Source: Cognaticolwellia aestuarii
GTDB lineage: Bacteria; Pseudomonadota; Gammaproteobacteria; Enterobacterales; Alteromonadaceae
Direction: 5' to 3'
Length of the DNA: 64,000 bases
Assembly: GCF_002000025.1 (NCBI RefSeq)
Contig: NZ_MUZV01000002.1
Location: forward strand, 365,837-429,836
Numbering within the stretch: the stretch's first letter is position 1; each line of letters begins with the position of its first letter. Of the stretch, positions 48,984 through 59,659 are shown in pieces. The notes under the pieces are model-generated. The model made no database searches. It had not been told where the DNA came from and saw only the letters and a program-made list of their open reading frames with translations. The translations under genes were made by a program, and so were the position numbers.

Positions 48984-51332
48984 ATGAAATCTCACATCAA
49001 ATCTCATCATAAAAATAAAATGACATTGGGTGCGCAAGCTGTCGCTGCTGCGTTAGTATTTAGCAGCACGCAGGTGTATGCAGAAACCAATGTGGAAAAC
49101 TGCGAAAAAGATAATGGCGCGAAATGCGAAGCGAAAAATATTAATGCATCTGATGAAGCGATAGAGCTAATTAAAGTTCATGGTGTAAAAACGTCAGTAT
49201 ATTTACATGATGAATCTGGTGACTTACGTCGAACCATGCCACTTGTAGATACACCGCAAATAATCACAGTATTAACACAAGATCAATTATTAGAATCAGG
49301 TAAAACCGATCTTAAAGATATTTTATCTGCACAAGCAGGTATCACATTAGGTACAGGTGAAAACGGTAATGCTTTTGGTGACCGTTACATTATCCGTGGT
49401 CACGAAGCACGTAGTGATGTTTTTGTTGATGGTTTACGAGATCCAGGTATGAGTACTCGTGAAAGTTTCGCCACTGAACGTGTTGAAATTACAAAAGGTC
49501 CGAGCTCTACATTTGCTGGCCGTGGTTCTTCAGGTGGTGCAGTCAATAGCATCACTAAAAAAGCATCGGTAAATTATCATTTTGGTCGTGTTGATGCAGG
49601 TTTAGGTACTGATGAATATCAACGTGTAACATTAGATTATAACTTGCCACTTTCTGAAAACACGGCTGTGCGAATTAATGCCTTAACGTCAGATAAAGAC
49701 AAGCCTGATCGTGAAGATGCCTCTAGCAAACGAAATGGTGTTCAATTATCTGGCGTTTATTTGCCATCAAATAAGTTATCTTTCACAGCTGATGGCTATT
49801 ATTTAGATGCTAAAGATGTGCCTGATTTGGGAAGTTATTTTAATCGTGATACTCGCGAACCTGTTGATGATATTCCTGTTTATGCGCAAGAAGCAGACTT
49901 TTTAAAGTCAGAAGTAAAAACTTTTACGTTACGCACAGAATATGAAGTAAATGATAATGTCACACTTTATAATGCGACACGATACGGTGAAACCAAAAAT
50001 GGTTATATCACTACAGGTGCAAGTGCTAGTACGCGTGATGTAAGTGATCTTGATGGTCCTGGTGCCAGTACCGTATCGTTAAGTACTCATAATGGTTATC
50101 AAGATGTTCACTATGCGAGCACCCAATTCAATTTGTTTTTAAATACAGAGTTATTTGGTTTAGAGAACAACTTTGTTTTTGGTTTTGAGTACACTGACGA
50201 AAGCGTTAAAAACGGTACTTATAAAATTGCTAATACTAATCCATACAACTGTACGTTGCCTCCAGGAAGAAGAAACCCAGAGCCTTCAGGAGGACATTGT
50301 ATCGTTGATGGCGCGGGTGACTATATAAGTAATATTGATCAATTGATGGGTAGAACTTATGAGCGTGATGGACTGGATTCAATCAATGATATTGAAACTG
50401 TTTCATTTTACATGATTGATACTGTTCATTTAACCGATCAGCTTGATGTTTATTATGGCTTCAGAGCTGACAATTTTGATTTTGATAGTGACGTGATAAG
50501 AGGTGGGGTGGTTACACCTTATGCTTATTCTGACACTATGTATAACGGTAATGTTGGTTTAATTTACGACTTTTCTGAAGATGTTAATATTTATGCTAAC
50601 TACAGTACAGCAACCAACATTAACGGCGGTGAGTCTGACTTAGGCGCAAGTTGTGGTTATGGTGGTATTTGTGGTGATCCAACACAAGTTACGGCTTCAG
50701 ATCCTGAACGTGTAGAAAACATAGAAATTGGCACTAAAGTGATGCTTGATAATAGCTTTCTACTTTCTGCCTCTATTTTCCAAATTACCAAATCTGACGT
50801 CATGGAAAGTGTTGGTAATGATGACTACGCCACTTTAGGTACGCTAAATACAGGTGAAAACCGTGTTAAAGGTATTGAAATTGGCTTAGTGGGTAATATT
50901 ACAGATGCATTAAGTGTACAATTTTCTGCAACGGCAATGGATTCTGAAGTTACCGACTCTATTAATGAAAGTAACATTGGCTTAGTGTTAAGTAATTTTG
51001 CTGAAAAGAGTGTTTACTTGCAGTTAAGATATGAAATTAACGAGTCGTTTGTTGTTGGTGGTGATTATGCGTATCAAAGTGAAATGTATGCTGGCCAACC
51101 CGATACAGCCGCTGGTTATGATAGTGCAAATAATCGATACAGTATTGTTGTGCCTAGCTACCAAGTTGTTAACTTTTTTGCTAATTATTATGCGACCGAT
51201 GACTTATCTTTTAGATTAAACATAGGTAATGCTTTTGACGAAACTTACTATACTGCGGCTTACCGTTCAGGAGCTTTCATGTATATGGGTAATGCAACAA
51301 GCACCAAATTAACAGCAACATACGAATTTTAA
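48984..51332 (+). CDS. TonB-dependent siderophore receptor (Fiu-like)
   Basis: 782-residue outer-membrane receptor. The signal peptide (about 33 residues) ends TQVYAET. The plug domain shows VDTPQIITVLTQDQLLESGKTDLKDILSAQAG and VEITKGPSSTFAGRGSSGGAVN. A 22-strand barrel fills the rest and ends in the aromatic KLTATYEF. Pairing with a PiuC/YbiX-type dioxygenase gene 14 nt downstream is the pattern of catecholate receptors Fiu and PiuA; the siderophore is not known. Confidence 0.92.
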   Translation: MKSHIKSHHKNKMTLGAQAVAAALVFSSTQVYAETNVENCEKDNGAKCEAKNINASDEAIELIKVHGVKTSVYLHDESGDLRRTMPLVDTPQIITVLTQDQLLESGKTDLKDILSAQAGITLGTGENGNAFGDRYIIRGHEARSDVFVDGLRDPGMSTRESFATERVEITKGPSSTFAGRGSSGGAVNSITKKASVNYHFGRVDAGLGTDEYQRVTLDYNLPLSENTAVRINALTSDKDKPDREDASSKRNGVQLSGVYLPSNKLSFTADGYYLDAKDVPDLGSYFNRDTREPVDDIPVYAQEADFLKSEVKTFTLRTEYEVNDNVTLYNATRYGETKNGYITTGASASTRDVSDLDGPGASTVSLSTHNGYQDVHYASTQFNLFLNTELFGLENNFVFGFEYTDESVKNGTYKIANTNPYNCTLPPGRRNPEPSGGHCIVDGAGDYISNIDQLMGRTYERDGLDSINDIETVSFYMIDTVHLTDQLDVYYGFRADNFDFDSDVIRGGVVTPYAYSDTMYNGNVGLIYDFSEDVNIYANYSTATNINGGESDLGASCGYGGICGDPTQVTASDPERVENIEIGTKVMLDNSFLLSASIFQITKSDVMESVGNDDYATLGTLNTGENRVKGIEIGLVGNITDALSVQFSATAMDSEVTDSINESNIGLVLSNFAEKSVYLQLRYEINESFVVGGDYAYQSEMYAGQPDTAAGYDSANNRYSIVVPSYQVVNFFANYYATDDLSFRLNIGNAFDETYYTAAYRSGAFMYMGNATSTKLTATYEF

Positions 51333-51346
51333 TATAGAGAAAAAAC

Positions 51347-52027
51347 ATGATTGTTATTGATAAAATCTTATCAACTGAAGAAGTTAACGCTTATCGTAAC
51401 GTATTAGCTGATGCCCCATGGGGTGATGGTGCTAACACGGCAATGGGTATGGCTGCGTCAGTAAAAAATAACAATCAAGCTGATGCCAATAATGACAGTG
51501 TGCGTCAATTAGCTAACCAGCTATTGGCGCGTATTGGCGAAACACCAAAATTGGTATCAGCTGCTTTACCTCATAAAATATTTCCACCTTGTTTTAATCG
51601 TTACAATGAAGCACAAGCGTACGGTTTCCATGTAGATGCTGCTGTAATGAGAATACCTAATACAGCAGAAGTCATTCGAAGTGATATATCAATGACCACG
51701 TTTTTAAGTGAGCCTGAAGAATACGAAGGCGGGGAATTAATTATTTCTACTGAATTTGGTCAACAGTCGATAAAGTTACCTGCAGGCTATGCTGTTGTTT
51801 ACCCTTCAAGTAGCTTACACAAGGTTAACGCGGTTACTAATGGCCAGCGCGTAGCAGCAATTACTTGGATGCAAAGCATGATTACGGATGTGAGCATGCG
51901 TCAAAACTTATATCAGTTAGATCAAAGCATACAAAATTTGATTAAAGAAAATAAAACCTCTCGTACTGAAATGGACAATTTACACAATGTTTACCATAAC
52001 TTGATTCGAAAGTTTGCCCAGCTTTAA
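51347..52027 (+). CDS. Fe2+-dependent dioxygenase of the PiuC/YbiX family
   Basis: 226-residue 2-oxoglutarate/Fe(II) oxygenase (PKHD type). The iron triad is His95, Asp97 (FHVDAAV) and His158 (SSLHKV), with the 2-oxoglutarate arginine at Arg168 (NGQRVA). C-terminal helical part mediates dimerisation in the family. Co-transcribed with the receptor (14-nt gap). Proposed in the family to modify or process the siderophore or receptor; the substrate is not established. Confidence 0.92.
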   Translation: MIVIDKILSTEEVNAYRNVLADAPWGDGANTAMGMAASVKNNNQADANNDSVRQLANQLLARIGETPKLVSAALPHKIFPPCFNRYNEAQAYGFHVDAAVMRIPNTAEVIRSDISMTTFLSEPEEYEGGELIISTEFGQQSIKLPAGYAVVYPSSSLHKVNAVTNGQRVAAITWMQSMITDVSMRQNLYQLDQSIQNLIKENKTSRTEMDNLHNVYHNLIRKFAQL

Positions 52028-52037
52028 TCAGCTTTGG

Positions 52038-52337
52038 CTAAATATTGAAAGCAAAACTCAACAACACGCGTTTACCCGACTCAATTTTTGAAACACTGTG
52101 TTCATACTTATCGGGACGAAATAAATAAACTCTGTTAAACAGGTTTATAATGCAATTTGAACATTTGAACACGCCACCCGCTTTAGGCTGAACCAAAACA
52201 AAGTTTAATTTGTAATAACGGCCTTTTTGCACGGGATCACTGTGCTGCATAACACTGTGGTTAGTAGGGTAGGTGACATAATTGATAGAAAAAATTCTAC
52301 TACTGACAATTGCTTTGTTTGTTACTCTTTCGGCCAT
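52038..52337 (-). CDS. Very small protein with a 2-oxoglutarate/Fe(II) dioxygenase-like core
   Basis: 99 residues, far shorter than known dioxygenases. In the right order it has an HxD pair (His32-Ser-Asp34), then a beta-rich run (YYKLNFVLVQPKAGGVF), a distal histidine (His80 in EHSVSKIESGKR) and an arginine ten residues later (Arg90). The His-to-Arg spacing equals that of the PiuC neighbour (158 to 168). Convergent with it, ten nt apart. No signal peptide; no family named. It may be a minimal oxygenase domain, a DNA/RNA-modification relative, or a decayed gene. Confidence 0.6.
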   Translation of the reverse strand: MAERVTNKAIVSSRIFSINYVTYPTNHSVMQHSDPVQKGRYYKLNFVLVQPKAGGVFKCSNCIINLFNRVYLFRPDKYEHSVSKIESGKRVLLSFAFNI

Positions 52338-52485
52338 ATCTAATCCATTACTTTACGAGTATTAAGCGTCGCTTAACGCATCTCAAGTTAATTGTATTGG
52401 TGTAGCTTAGTTAAATACTCGCGTGAATACTGTAATGAAATGTTCTCGTTAGTCTGAATTTTTCGACAATGATTACTTGATAGAC

Positions 52486-52843
52486 TGGACTTCCCAGATT
52501 TCACTAGACAGTTTGTAGTTCAGAAAAATACGCTTCCTCAAATTTAGCAGGTGAAACACCGCCTGTATGTGAGTGACGTTTTTTAGGATTGTAAAACATT
52601 TCTATAAAATTAAATATCTCTGCTTTCGCATCATTGCGTGTTGAGTAAATCTTCCGTTTAATTATCCGCTTTTTAATTGTTGCAAAAAAGCTTTCAGCTA
52701 CGGCATTATCATGACAATTTCCTGCTCGGCTCATTGACGGAACAAGGTTGTGCTCTTTCATAAACGCTAAGTAATCAACACTGCCATATTGACTACCTTG
52801 ATCACTGTGTACCACCACCTCAGCTTTGGGTTGACGCTGATAA
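52486..52843 (-). mobile_element. Truncated IS3-family insertion sequence remnant
   Basis: The right terminus, TGGACTTCCCAGATTTCACTAGACAG at 52486-52511, resembles IS3-family terminal repeats and lies just after the transposase stop. The element stops abruptly at about 52843, where the coding homology ends in QRQPKAEVV and gives way to unrelated sequence. Most of the 5' part is missing, so it cannot move by itself. Confidence 0.8.
52504..52843 (-). pseudogene. IS3-family transposase (OrfB) C-terminal fragment
   Basis: About 113 codons of the integrase catalytic domain survive. They read QRQPKAEVVVHSDQGSQYGS, then FMKEHNLVPSMSRAGNCHDNAVAESFFATIKK and FYNPKKRHSHTGGVSPAKFE. The D of HSDQGSQ and the E of NAVAESFF are the last two of the DDE triad; the first D and the N-terminal half are lost. 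Not functional. Confidence 0.9.
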
Positions 52844-53127
52844 AACCTGCGGGGTCAGGTTCGTTGAAATGTCAACAATGTTGTTTACCTCATTGGCGTC
52901 TGATATTTTGAATTCACTTAAGTCTTATTTGTCGGCTCACTTGTAGTTAGGTAAGACTATGGTAATGTCCGCTAACGTATCTAAGCTGTCCTTTTTGACC
53001 TAAGTTTCATGTTGGTTTAAATAGTTTATGGTGGCACTGGTCGTAGGTATTTTTCTATTTAGGCTAAGCCAACGCTATAGTAAACTTAGCGTTGTAATAA
53101 GTACCTTTATGCTTAGTTGTATCTATT

Positions 53128-54006
53128 TTATGAACTATGACGAGAGTCTCGGTATTGCTTAGGTGACATGCCTACTGTTTTTTTAAATAGTCGTGAAAAA
53201 TAGTAAGGATCGCTATAGCCCAGTTCTTCACCAATTTGTTTTATCGGGGCAAGGCTGCTGTCTAAGCGGATACAGGCTTGCTGGATCTTCATACCAATAA
53301 AGTGTTGTATTGGTGAGGTATCTGTTAATTCTTTAAACTTCTTAGCAAAATGAAATTTAGACAGCTGACTGTAGTGCGCTAGGGTGTCTAAGTTTAAGTC
53401 TTGATGCAAATTATTGCGCATTAAGGTCTCAACTGCTTCTAAGTCAAAGCTTGAGTTACCTTTAAAAGCACTGAGCCGTAATTGCAAAGCCAAAAAACTT
53501 AATGATTGCTGTAAAACATGCACAGCATGAATCACATTAGTCGCGGTATAGCCACGTTGACCTAATTCGAGCAGTAAGTCGAAATCAGCAATGATGTTAT
53601 TGAGAATCCCCACATGAGCGATACCATCATCCATCTTCATTAATAAGCGCTCTGCGAAGTCTTTTGCTAACGAGCCAGTGAAGTTTATCCAGTAGGCCTG
53701 ATGACCACTTTGTTTTTTCGCTTGATAATAAAAGTCTTGTCCTGGTGAAATAATAACAATATCGCCACGTTTAATAGTGCTTATCTTCTGGTTTATGGTT
53801 AAAGTGGCATGACCAGATTGACAATAAAACAATACATGTTGCTCGCCTCCACTTTGCGTAACCTTAAAACTATCTTCTCGTTTAGAATGCCCTAAAGATA
53901 GCGCATACAGCCCTTTAGTTAATGGGTGTTTTTGCAGTTTTTTAACCAAAAATATAGGCATGATAAGACGAATGATATGTGCGTTGTTGGCAGAGCTATT
54001 TACCAT
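53128..54006 (-). CDS. AraC-family transcriptional regulator
   Basis: 292-residue regulator. An N-terminal cupin-like ligand-binding domain (about 35-130, with QHVLFYCQSGHATL and IKRGDIVIISPGQ) is followed by two helix-turn-helix motifs (LDTLAHYSQLSKFHFAKKFKE, and IKQIGEELGYSDPYYFSRLFKKTVGMSPKQYR). Divergent from icmF across 265 bp. Two 16-bp direct repeats 21 bp apart are in its promoter region. Likely controls itself and perhaps the icmF operon. Confidence 0.9.
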   Translation of the reverse strand: MVNSSANNAHIIRLIMPIFLVKKLQKHPLTKGLYALSLGHSKREDSFKVTQSGGEQHVLFYCQSGHATLTINQKISTIKRGDIVIISPGQDFYYQAKKQSGHQAYWINFTGSLAKDFAERLLMKMDDGIAHVGILNNIIADFDLLLELGQRGYTATNVIHAVHVLQQSLSFLALQLRLSAFKGNSSFDLEAVETLMRNNLHQDLNLDTLAHYSQLSKFHFAKKFKELTDTSPIQHFIGMKIQQACIRLDSSLAPIKQIGEELGYSDPYYFSRLFKKTVGMSPKQYRDSRHSS

Positions 54007-54033
54007 TGATTGAATCCTTGCCTATGTTTTTAT

Positions 54034-54070
54034 ATATAACAATATAATCCATCAATATAACAATAAAATC
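54034..54070. promoter_or_regulatory. Two direct 16-bp half-sites 21 bp apart, candidate AraC-type operator
   Basis: ATATAACAATATAATC (54034-54049) and ATATAACAATAAAATC (54055-54070) match at 15 of 16 bases and are offset by exactly 21 bp, two DNA turns, the arrangement used by AraC-family proteins. They lie 28-64 nt upstream of the regulator ATG and about 200 nt upstream of icmF. Confidence 0.7.
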
Positions 54071-54271
54071 AATGTTCATTACTTTTCTAGTGTGTTTTAA
54101 TTTTCTCATTAAGTTTCTATTATCCATTTTCGCATCTAAAACTAGCGTATTAGTACTTAATAGTTTGTGAAGATGAAGATAATTATTGCTAGGTTATGTA
54201 GCTGTTTTTTTACATTGTGATATTAAGCAGGCTGATACATAAGCGATTTTGACAAAATAAGAGAGTTTGCG

Positions 54272-57200
54272 ATGAATACCGAAAGATATCAGTTAAAAAA
54301 TAAGATCCGTATTGTTACGGCAGCATCTTTATTTGATGGCCATGATGCGGCTATCAACATTATGCGTCGAATTTTACAATCAAGCGGTGCAGAGGTCATT
54401 CATCTTGGTCATGACCGCAGTGTTGAAGAAGTTGTTAATACCGCTATTCAAGAAGACGCTAATGCCATTGCCATGACTTCATACCAAGGTGGCCACAATG
54501 AATACTTTAAATATATGTATGACCTACTAAAAGAGCGTGGTTGTGAGCATATTCGTATTGTTGGTGGTGGCGGTGGTGTAATACTGCCTGAAGAAATCAA
54601 AATGTTACAAGATTACGGTATTACTCGCATTTACTCACCTGATGACGGTCGCTCTCTAGGTTTATTAGGCATGATTGATGACATGCTTGAGCGTTGTGAT
54701 TTTAAAACCGGCGTTAATGTTAAAAAAGATGATGTTGCCAGCTTAAAGAAAAATGATAAGCAAGCAATTGCCCGTTTAATTTCTGCAGCAGAAAATGCGC
54801 CAGAAGAAAACAAAGCGGCCTTAGATAAAATTCGAAAAATAGCCGCTACAGCAACGACTCCTGTGTTAGGTATAACAGGTACGGGTGGTGCGGGTAAATC
54901 ATCATTAGTTGATGAATTGATCCGTCGCTTTTTAATGGCATCACAAGACAGTAAAATTGCCATTGTTTCTGTAGATCCGTCTAAACGTAAAACCGGTGGT
55001 GCATTACTTGGCGATCGTATTCGAATGAATGCGGTAAATAATGACCGTGTTTATATGCGCTCTTTGGCTACTCGCCAATCAAACCTAGCGTTATCGGTTT
55101 ATGTTAACGACACCCTCGATATTTTAAAAGCGACAGACTTCGATCTGATCATTTTAGAAACTTCAGGTATTGGTCAATCTGACACTGAAATAGAAGAGCA
55201 CTCAGATGTTTCTTTATATGTGATGACACCTGAATACGGTGCTGCTACTCAGCTAGAAAAAATCGACATGCTTGATTTTGCTGACATCATTGCTTTAAAC
55301 AAGTTTGATAAGCGTGGTGCACTTGACGCCTTGCGAGATGTGAAAAAACAATACAAACGTAACCGTGGTATGTTTGAAGCAGGTGATGACGAAGTACCTG
55401 TATACGGCACTATTGCTTCACAATTTAATGACCGAGGTATGACCGAGCTATACAACGCGGTTATTACTGAGCTAAATTCAAAGTCAGGTTTGATTGTTGG
55501 TGACGTTTTATCGATTGAAGGCACACTTGCTAATAAGAGTAGTGTTATTCCAGGTAGTCGTATTCGTTACTTATCTGAAATATCAGAAAATAACCGTGGT
55601 TATGATGCTTGGGTAGAGAAGCAAGCTCAAGTTGCGCAAAAGCTTTACGGTATTCATAAGTCAATTGAAACGGTGAAGGAAACTGACTCAGATAATTCAG
55701 CGCAATTGATTTCACAACTGCAAGCCTTATATACAGAAGTTGAATTAGATTTAGATCCAAAAAATAAACTCTTGCTTGAAGAGTGGCAGACCAAAGTACA
55801 GCGATATAAAGATCCAGAGTTTAAATTTAAAGTTCGTAACAAAGAACTGTCAATTCAAACGCATTCAAAATCCTTATCAGGCTCAGATATTCCAAAAATT
55901 AGTATGCCGAAATACCAAGGTTGGGGCGATATCTTAAAATGGAGTCTGCAAGAAAATGTGCCTGGAGAGTTCCCTTACACTGCGGGCTTGTTCCCATTCA
56001 AACGTGAAGGTGAAGACCCAACACGTATGTTTGCTGGTGAAGGTGGCCCAGAGCGAACTAACCGTCGTTTTCATTATGTTTCTAAAGGTATGCCAGCGAA
56101 ACGTTTATCAACCGCATTTGACTCTGTAACCTTATATGGTAACGATCCTGCGATTCGTCCTGATATTTACGGTAAAATTGGTAACGCTGGTGTTTCAATT
56201 TGCTGTTTGGATGATGCGAAAAAATTGTATTCAGGGTTTGATTTAGCGCATGCAATGACATCAGTATCAATGACTATTAATGGTCCAGCTCCTATGTTGC
56301 TAGGCTTTTTCTTAAACGCTGCAATTGATCAACAGTGTGAACGTTACATCACAGAACAAGGTCTAGAAAAAGAAACCCAGGCTTTAATTAAGAAAATTTA
56401 CCAAGAAAAGGGTTGTGAGCGTCCAAGTTACCAAGGCGAATTACCTGAAGGTAATGACGGTTTAGGTTTAATGTTGCTAGGTGTTACCGGTGATCAAGTA
56501 TTGCCAGCACCTATTTACCAAGAAATTAAGGCGAAAACATTAACCTTAGTACGCGGTACGGTACAAGCGGATATTCTTAAAGAAGACCAAGCGCAGAATA
56601 CGTGTATTTTCTCTACTGAGTTTGCCTTACGTTTAATGGGGGATGTTCAAGAATACTTCATTGAAAAAGGAGTACGTAACTTCTATTCAGTCTCAATTTC
56701 TGGTTACCATATTGCTGAAGCAGGCGCAAACCCGATAACGCAGTTAGCATTAACCTTAGCGAATGGTTTTACTTTTGTTGAGTACTACTTAAGCCGTGGT
56801 ATGGATATTAATGAGTTTGGTCCAAACTTATCGTTTTTCTTCTCAAATGGTATAGACCCAGAGTATGCTGTTATTGGCCGTGTTGCTCGTCGTATTTGGT
56901 CAAAAGCGATGAAGAATAAATACGGTGCTAATGCCCGCGCACAAATGTTGAAGTATCACATTCAAACATCAGGCCGTTCATTGCATGCACAAGAGATTGA
57001 CTTCAACGATATTCGTACAACACTGCAAGCGCTTTACGCTATTAATGATAACTGTAACTCTTTGCACACTAATGCTTATGATGAGGCTATCACTACACCA
57101 ACCGAAGATAGTGTCCGTCGTGCAATGGCAATTCAATTAATTATTAACCGTGAATTAGGTTTGTCGAAAAATGAAAACCCAATTCAAGGTGCTTTCATTA

Positions 57201-57652
57201 TTGAAGAGCTGACAGACCTAGTTGAAGAAGCGGTATTAACTGAATTTGACCGTATTAATGAACGTGGCGGTGTACTTGGCGCGATGGAAACTATGTATCA
57301 ACGCGGTAAAATTCAAGAAGAAAGCTTACATTATGAACACTTAAAACATTCAGGTGAGTTCCCTATTATTGGTGTAAATACTTTCTTAAGCTCTAAAGGC
57401 TCACCAACGGTTGTCCCTGATGAAGTTATTCGTGCGACAGAAGAAGAGAAAAACTACCAAATCGAAATGTTAGCAAGCTTACAAAAAGCCAATGCAGCCG
57501 AAGTAAAAGTATTATTGCAAAAGCTGCAAACTGCGGCGATTAATCACGACAACATTTTCGAACTAATGATGGATGCTTGTAAAGTCTGTTCATTAGGACA
57601 AATTGTGAGTTCATTATTTGATGCCGGCGGTCAATACCGTCGCAATATGTAG
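54272..57652 (+). CDS. icmF: Fused isobutyryl-CoA mutase
   Basis: 1126-residue adenosylcobalamin enzyme that interconverts isobutyryl-CoA and n-butyryl-CoA. Order: B12-binding domain (about 10-140, FDGHDAA at 21-27), MeaI-type G-protein chaperone ([11 protein letters not shown] from residue 201), linker, and mutase large subunit. The substrate residues are Phe587 ([10 protein letters not shown]) and Gln775 ([10 protein letters not shown]). Phe/Gln replaces the Tyr/Arg of methylmalonyl-CoA mutase and fits isobutyryl-CoA. Starts a plus-strand catabolic operon. No B12 riboswitch seen ahead of it. Confidence 0.94.
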   Translation: MNTERYQLKNKIRIVTAASLFDGHDAAINIMRRILQSSGAEVIHLGHDRSVEEVVNTAIQEDANAIAMTSYQGGHNEYFKYMYDLLKERGCEHIRIVGGGGGVILPEEIKMLQDYGITRIYSPDDGRSLGLLGMIDDMLERCDFKTGVNVKKDDVASLKKNDKQAIARLISAAENAPEENKAALDKIRKIAATATTPVLGITGTGGAGKSSLVDELIRRFLMASQDSKIAIVSVDPSKRKTGGALLGDRIRMNAVNNDRVYMRSLATRQSNLALSVYVNDTLDILKATDFDLIILETSGIGQSDTEIEEHSDVSLYVMTPEYGAATQLEKIDMLDFADIIALNKFDKRGALDALRDVKKQYKRNRGMFEAGDDEVPVYGTIASQFNDRGMTELYNAVITELNSKSGLIVGDVLSIEGTLANKSSVIPGSRIRYLSEISENNRGYDAWVEKQAQVAQKLYGIHKSIETVKETDSDNSAQLISQLQALYTEVELDLDPKNKLLLEEWQTKVQRYKDPEFKFKVRNKELSIQTHSKSLSGSDIPKISMPKYQGWGDILKWSLQENVPGEFPYTAGLFPFKREGEDPTRMFAGEGGPERTNRRFHYVSKGMPAKRLSTAFDSVTLYGNDPAIRPDIYGKIGNAGVSICCLDDAKKLYSGFDLAHAMTSVSMTINGPAPMLLGFFLNAAIDQQCERYITEQGLEKETQALIKKIYQEKGCERPSYQGELPEGNDGLGLMLLGVTGDQVLPAPIYQEIKAKTLTLVRGTVQADILKEDQAQNTCIFSTEFALRLMGDVQEYFIEKGVRNFYSVSISGYHIAEAGANPITQLALTLANGFTFVEYYLSRGMDINEFGPNLSFFFSNGIDPEYAVIGRVARRIWSKAMKNKYGANARAQMLKYHIQTSGRSLHAQEIDFNDIRTTLQALYAINDNCNSLHTNAYDEAITTPTEDSVRRAMAIQLIINRELGLSKNENPIQGAFIIEELTDLVEEAVLTEFDRINERGGVLGAMETMYQRGKIQEESLHYEHLKHSGEFPIIGVNTFLSSKGSPTVVPDEVIRATEEEKNYQIEMLASLQKANAAEVKVLLQKLQTAAINHDNIFELMMDACKVCSLGQIVSSLFDAGGQYRRNM

Positions 57653-57663
57653 GTGGAAGCAAA

Positions 57664-59457
57664 ATGAGTAATTACCAAGCACCAATGCGTGATATGCAGT
57701 TCTTATTACATGAAGTATTCAACGCAGAGCAATTATGGCAACGTATGCCTGCGGTAGCTGAATTAATTGACAAAGACACCGCTGATGCCATTTTATCAGA
57801 AGGTGCTAAGCTGACTTCTGAAGTGATCGCCCCTCTAAATCGTAATAGCGATGAACAAGGTGCTACTTGGACCAACGGTGATGTAACTACGCCAGATGGT
57901 TTTGATAAGGCTTATCAGCTTTATTGTGACGGTGGCTGGGGAGGATTAAGTGGTGATCCTGAGCATGGCGGCATGGGAATGCCAAAAATGTTGCAATCGT
58001 TTGTCGAAGAAATGACGCAATCTGCATCTATTTCATTTGCGCTGTACCCTATGTTAACAGCTGGCGCTAGTTTAGCGCTGTCTGCGCATGCTTCAACAGA
58101 AATGAAGCAAACTTACCTGGAAAATATGTATTCAGGTAAGTGGGCTGGCACCATGTGCTTAACGGAGCCTCATGCTGGTAGTGACTTAGGCATAATGACA
58201 GCTAAAGCTGAGCCCCTTGATGATGGCAGTTTTGCTTTATCTGGCACTAAGATATTTATTACTGGCGGCGAGCAAGATTTAACCGAGAATATTATACACT
58301 TAGTGTTGGCTAAAATACCGGGCGCACCAGAAGGGCCGCGTGGTATTTCTATGTTTGTCGTACCTAAATTCTTGTTAAATGACGATGGCAGCTTAGGTGC
58401 TCGAAATCCCGTTACTTGTGGTTCAATCGAGCACAAAATGGGCATCAAAGGCTCTGCAACTTGTGTCATGAACTTTGATAGTGCGAAAGGCTTTTTAGTC
58501 GGTGAAGAAAACAAAGGCTTAAACTACATGTTCACTATGATGAACTATGAACGTTTAGGGATGGGCATTCAAGGTGTAGGTGCGGCCGAAAGTTCTTATC
58601 AGCAAGCAGCAGAATATGCCATTGAACGTATACAAGGGCGCAGTGCTACGGGTGTAAAATCAGCAGATAAAAAAGCAGATTCACTTATTGTGCACCCAGA
58701 TGTTCGTAAAATGCTATTAACGATGCGCGCTTTTAATGAAGGTGGTCGTTGTTTCTCAACTTATGTTGCTAAACAGCTTGATATTGTTAAATTTTCTGAT
58801 GATGACAATGAAAAAAAACAAGCCGAGCAACTCGTTGCATTGTTAACACCTGTAGCTAAAGCATTTATGACCGATATGGCCTATGAAAGTTGTAATCTAG
58901 GGCAAATGGTTTTTGGTGGTCATGGTTATGTACGTGAATGGGGTCAAGAGCAACTAGTTCGTGATGTACGTATTGCGCAAATCTACGAAGGCACTAACGG
59001 GATCCAAGCGCTTGATTTATTGGGTCGGAAAGTCGTTGCTAACCAGGGTAAATTTCTTGAGTTATATTTCACAGAAATAAGCAACTTCATCGAAAATAAT
59101 GCTGAACAACAAGCATTAGCTGCTTTTACTAAACCATTGGCAAGTGCTTTACAGAAATTAAAGGCGATTACTCAGTTAATTATTACGCTACAAAGTGATG
59201 ATAAAGATATGGTGGGTGCATCTGCAACCGACTACCTAGCAGCTTTTGGTTTGTTAAGTTATGCCTACATGTGGGCAATGATGGCAGAAAAGTCATCTGA
59301 CCAAGCCGATGAAAATTTTTATCAAGCTAAGTTGTATGTTGGTGAATTTTTTATTGCACGATTATTGCCACGAATCGATGGACATATTCTTGCTATTGAA
59401 GCAGGTAGTAAAAGCTTAATGGCTATGCCTGAAGGGCTGTTTAATTATAATCACTGA
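57664..59457 (+). CDS. Acyl-CoA dehydrogenase, DmdC-like long form
   Basis: 597-residue FAD acyl-CoA dehydrogenase with the extra C-terminal domain of the ~600-residue class that includes DmdC (3-methylmercaptopropionyl-CoA dehydrogenase). Motifs: MRDMQFLLHEVF start, MCLTEPHAGSDLG, HGYVREWGQE and the catalytic glutamate Glu442 in IYEGTNGIQALDLLG. Follows icmF by 11 nt, so the two are co-transcribed. The substrate could be butyryl-CoA, isobutyryl-CoA or another short chain; DmdC activity is only one option. Confidence 0.9.
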   Translation: MSNYQAPMRDMQFLLHEVFNAEQLWQRMPAVAELIDKDTADAILSEGAKLTSEVIAPLNRNSDEQGATWTNGDVTTPDGFDKAYQLYCDGGWGGLSGDPEHGGMGMPKMLQSFVEEMTQSASISFALYPMLTAGASLALSAHASTEMKQTYLENMYSGKWAGTMCLTEPHAGSDLGIMTAKAEPLDDGSFALSGTKIFITGGEQDLTENIIHLVLAKIPGAPEGPRGISMFVVPKFLLNDDGSLGARNPVTCGSIEHKMGIKGSATCVMNFDSAKGFLVGEENKGLNYMFTMMNYERLGMGIQGVGAAESSYQQAAEYAIERIQGRSATGVKSADKKADSLIVHPDVRKMLLTMRAFNEGGRCFSTYVAKQLDIVKFSDDDNEKKQAEQLVALLTPVAKAFMTDMAYESCNLGQMVFGGHGYVREWGQEQLVRDVRIAQIYEGTNGIQALDLLGRKVVANQGKFLELYFTEISNFIENNAEQQALAAFTKPLASALQKLKAITQLIITLQSDDKDMVGASATDYLAAFGLLSYAYMWAMMAEKSSDQADENFYQAKLYVGEFFIARLLPRIDGHILAIEAGSKSLMAMPEGLFNYNH

Positions 59458-59659
59458 TTAATCGACTTATGCTTAAAGCAGAGTCCTTAAGTGTGACTGT
59501 GCTTTAAGCATAGCTATAAAAGCATTAACGATTGTATTAATGAACTATGTTGAGCAATGTGGTTATGTCGACGCCAGTGCAAGCTTTTACCAAGTTAGAA
59601 TTAGCTCATCTGTGTAAACAGCTTACTGAGCGGCTAAACAAATAATAAAGGGGTGTATT

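Noticed and set aside
54071..54271. Possible cobalamin riboswitch ahead of icmF
   Set aside because: The leader is short and AT-rich with no B12-box-like sequence.
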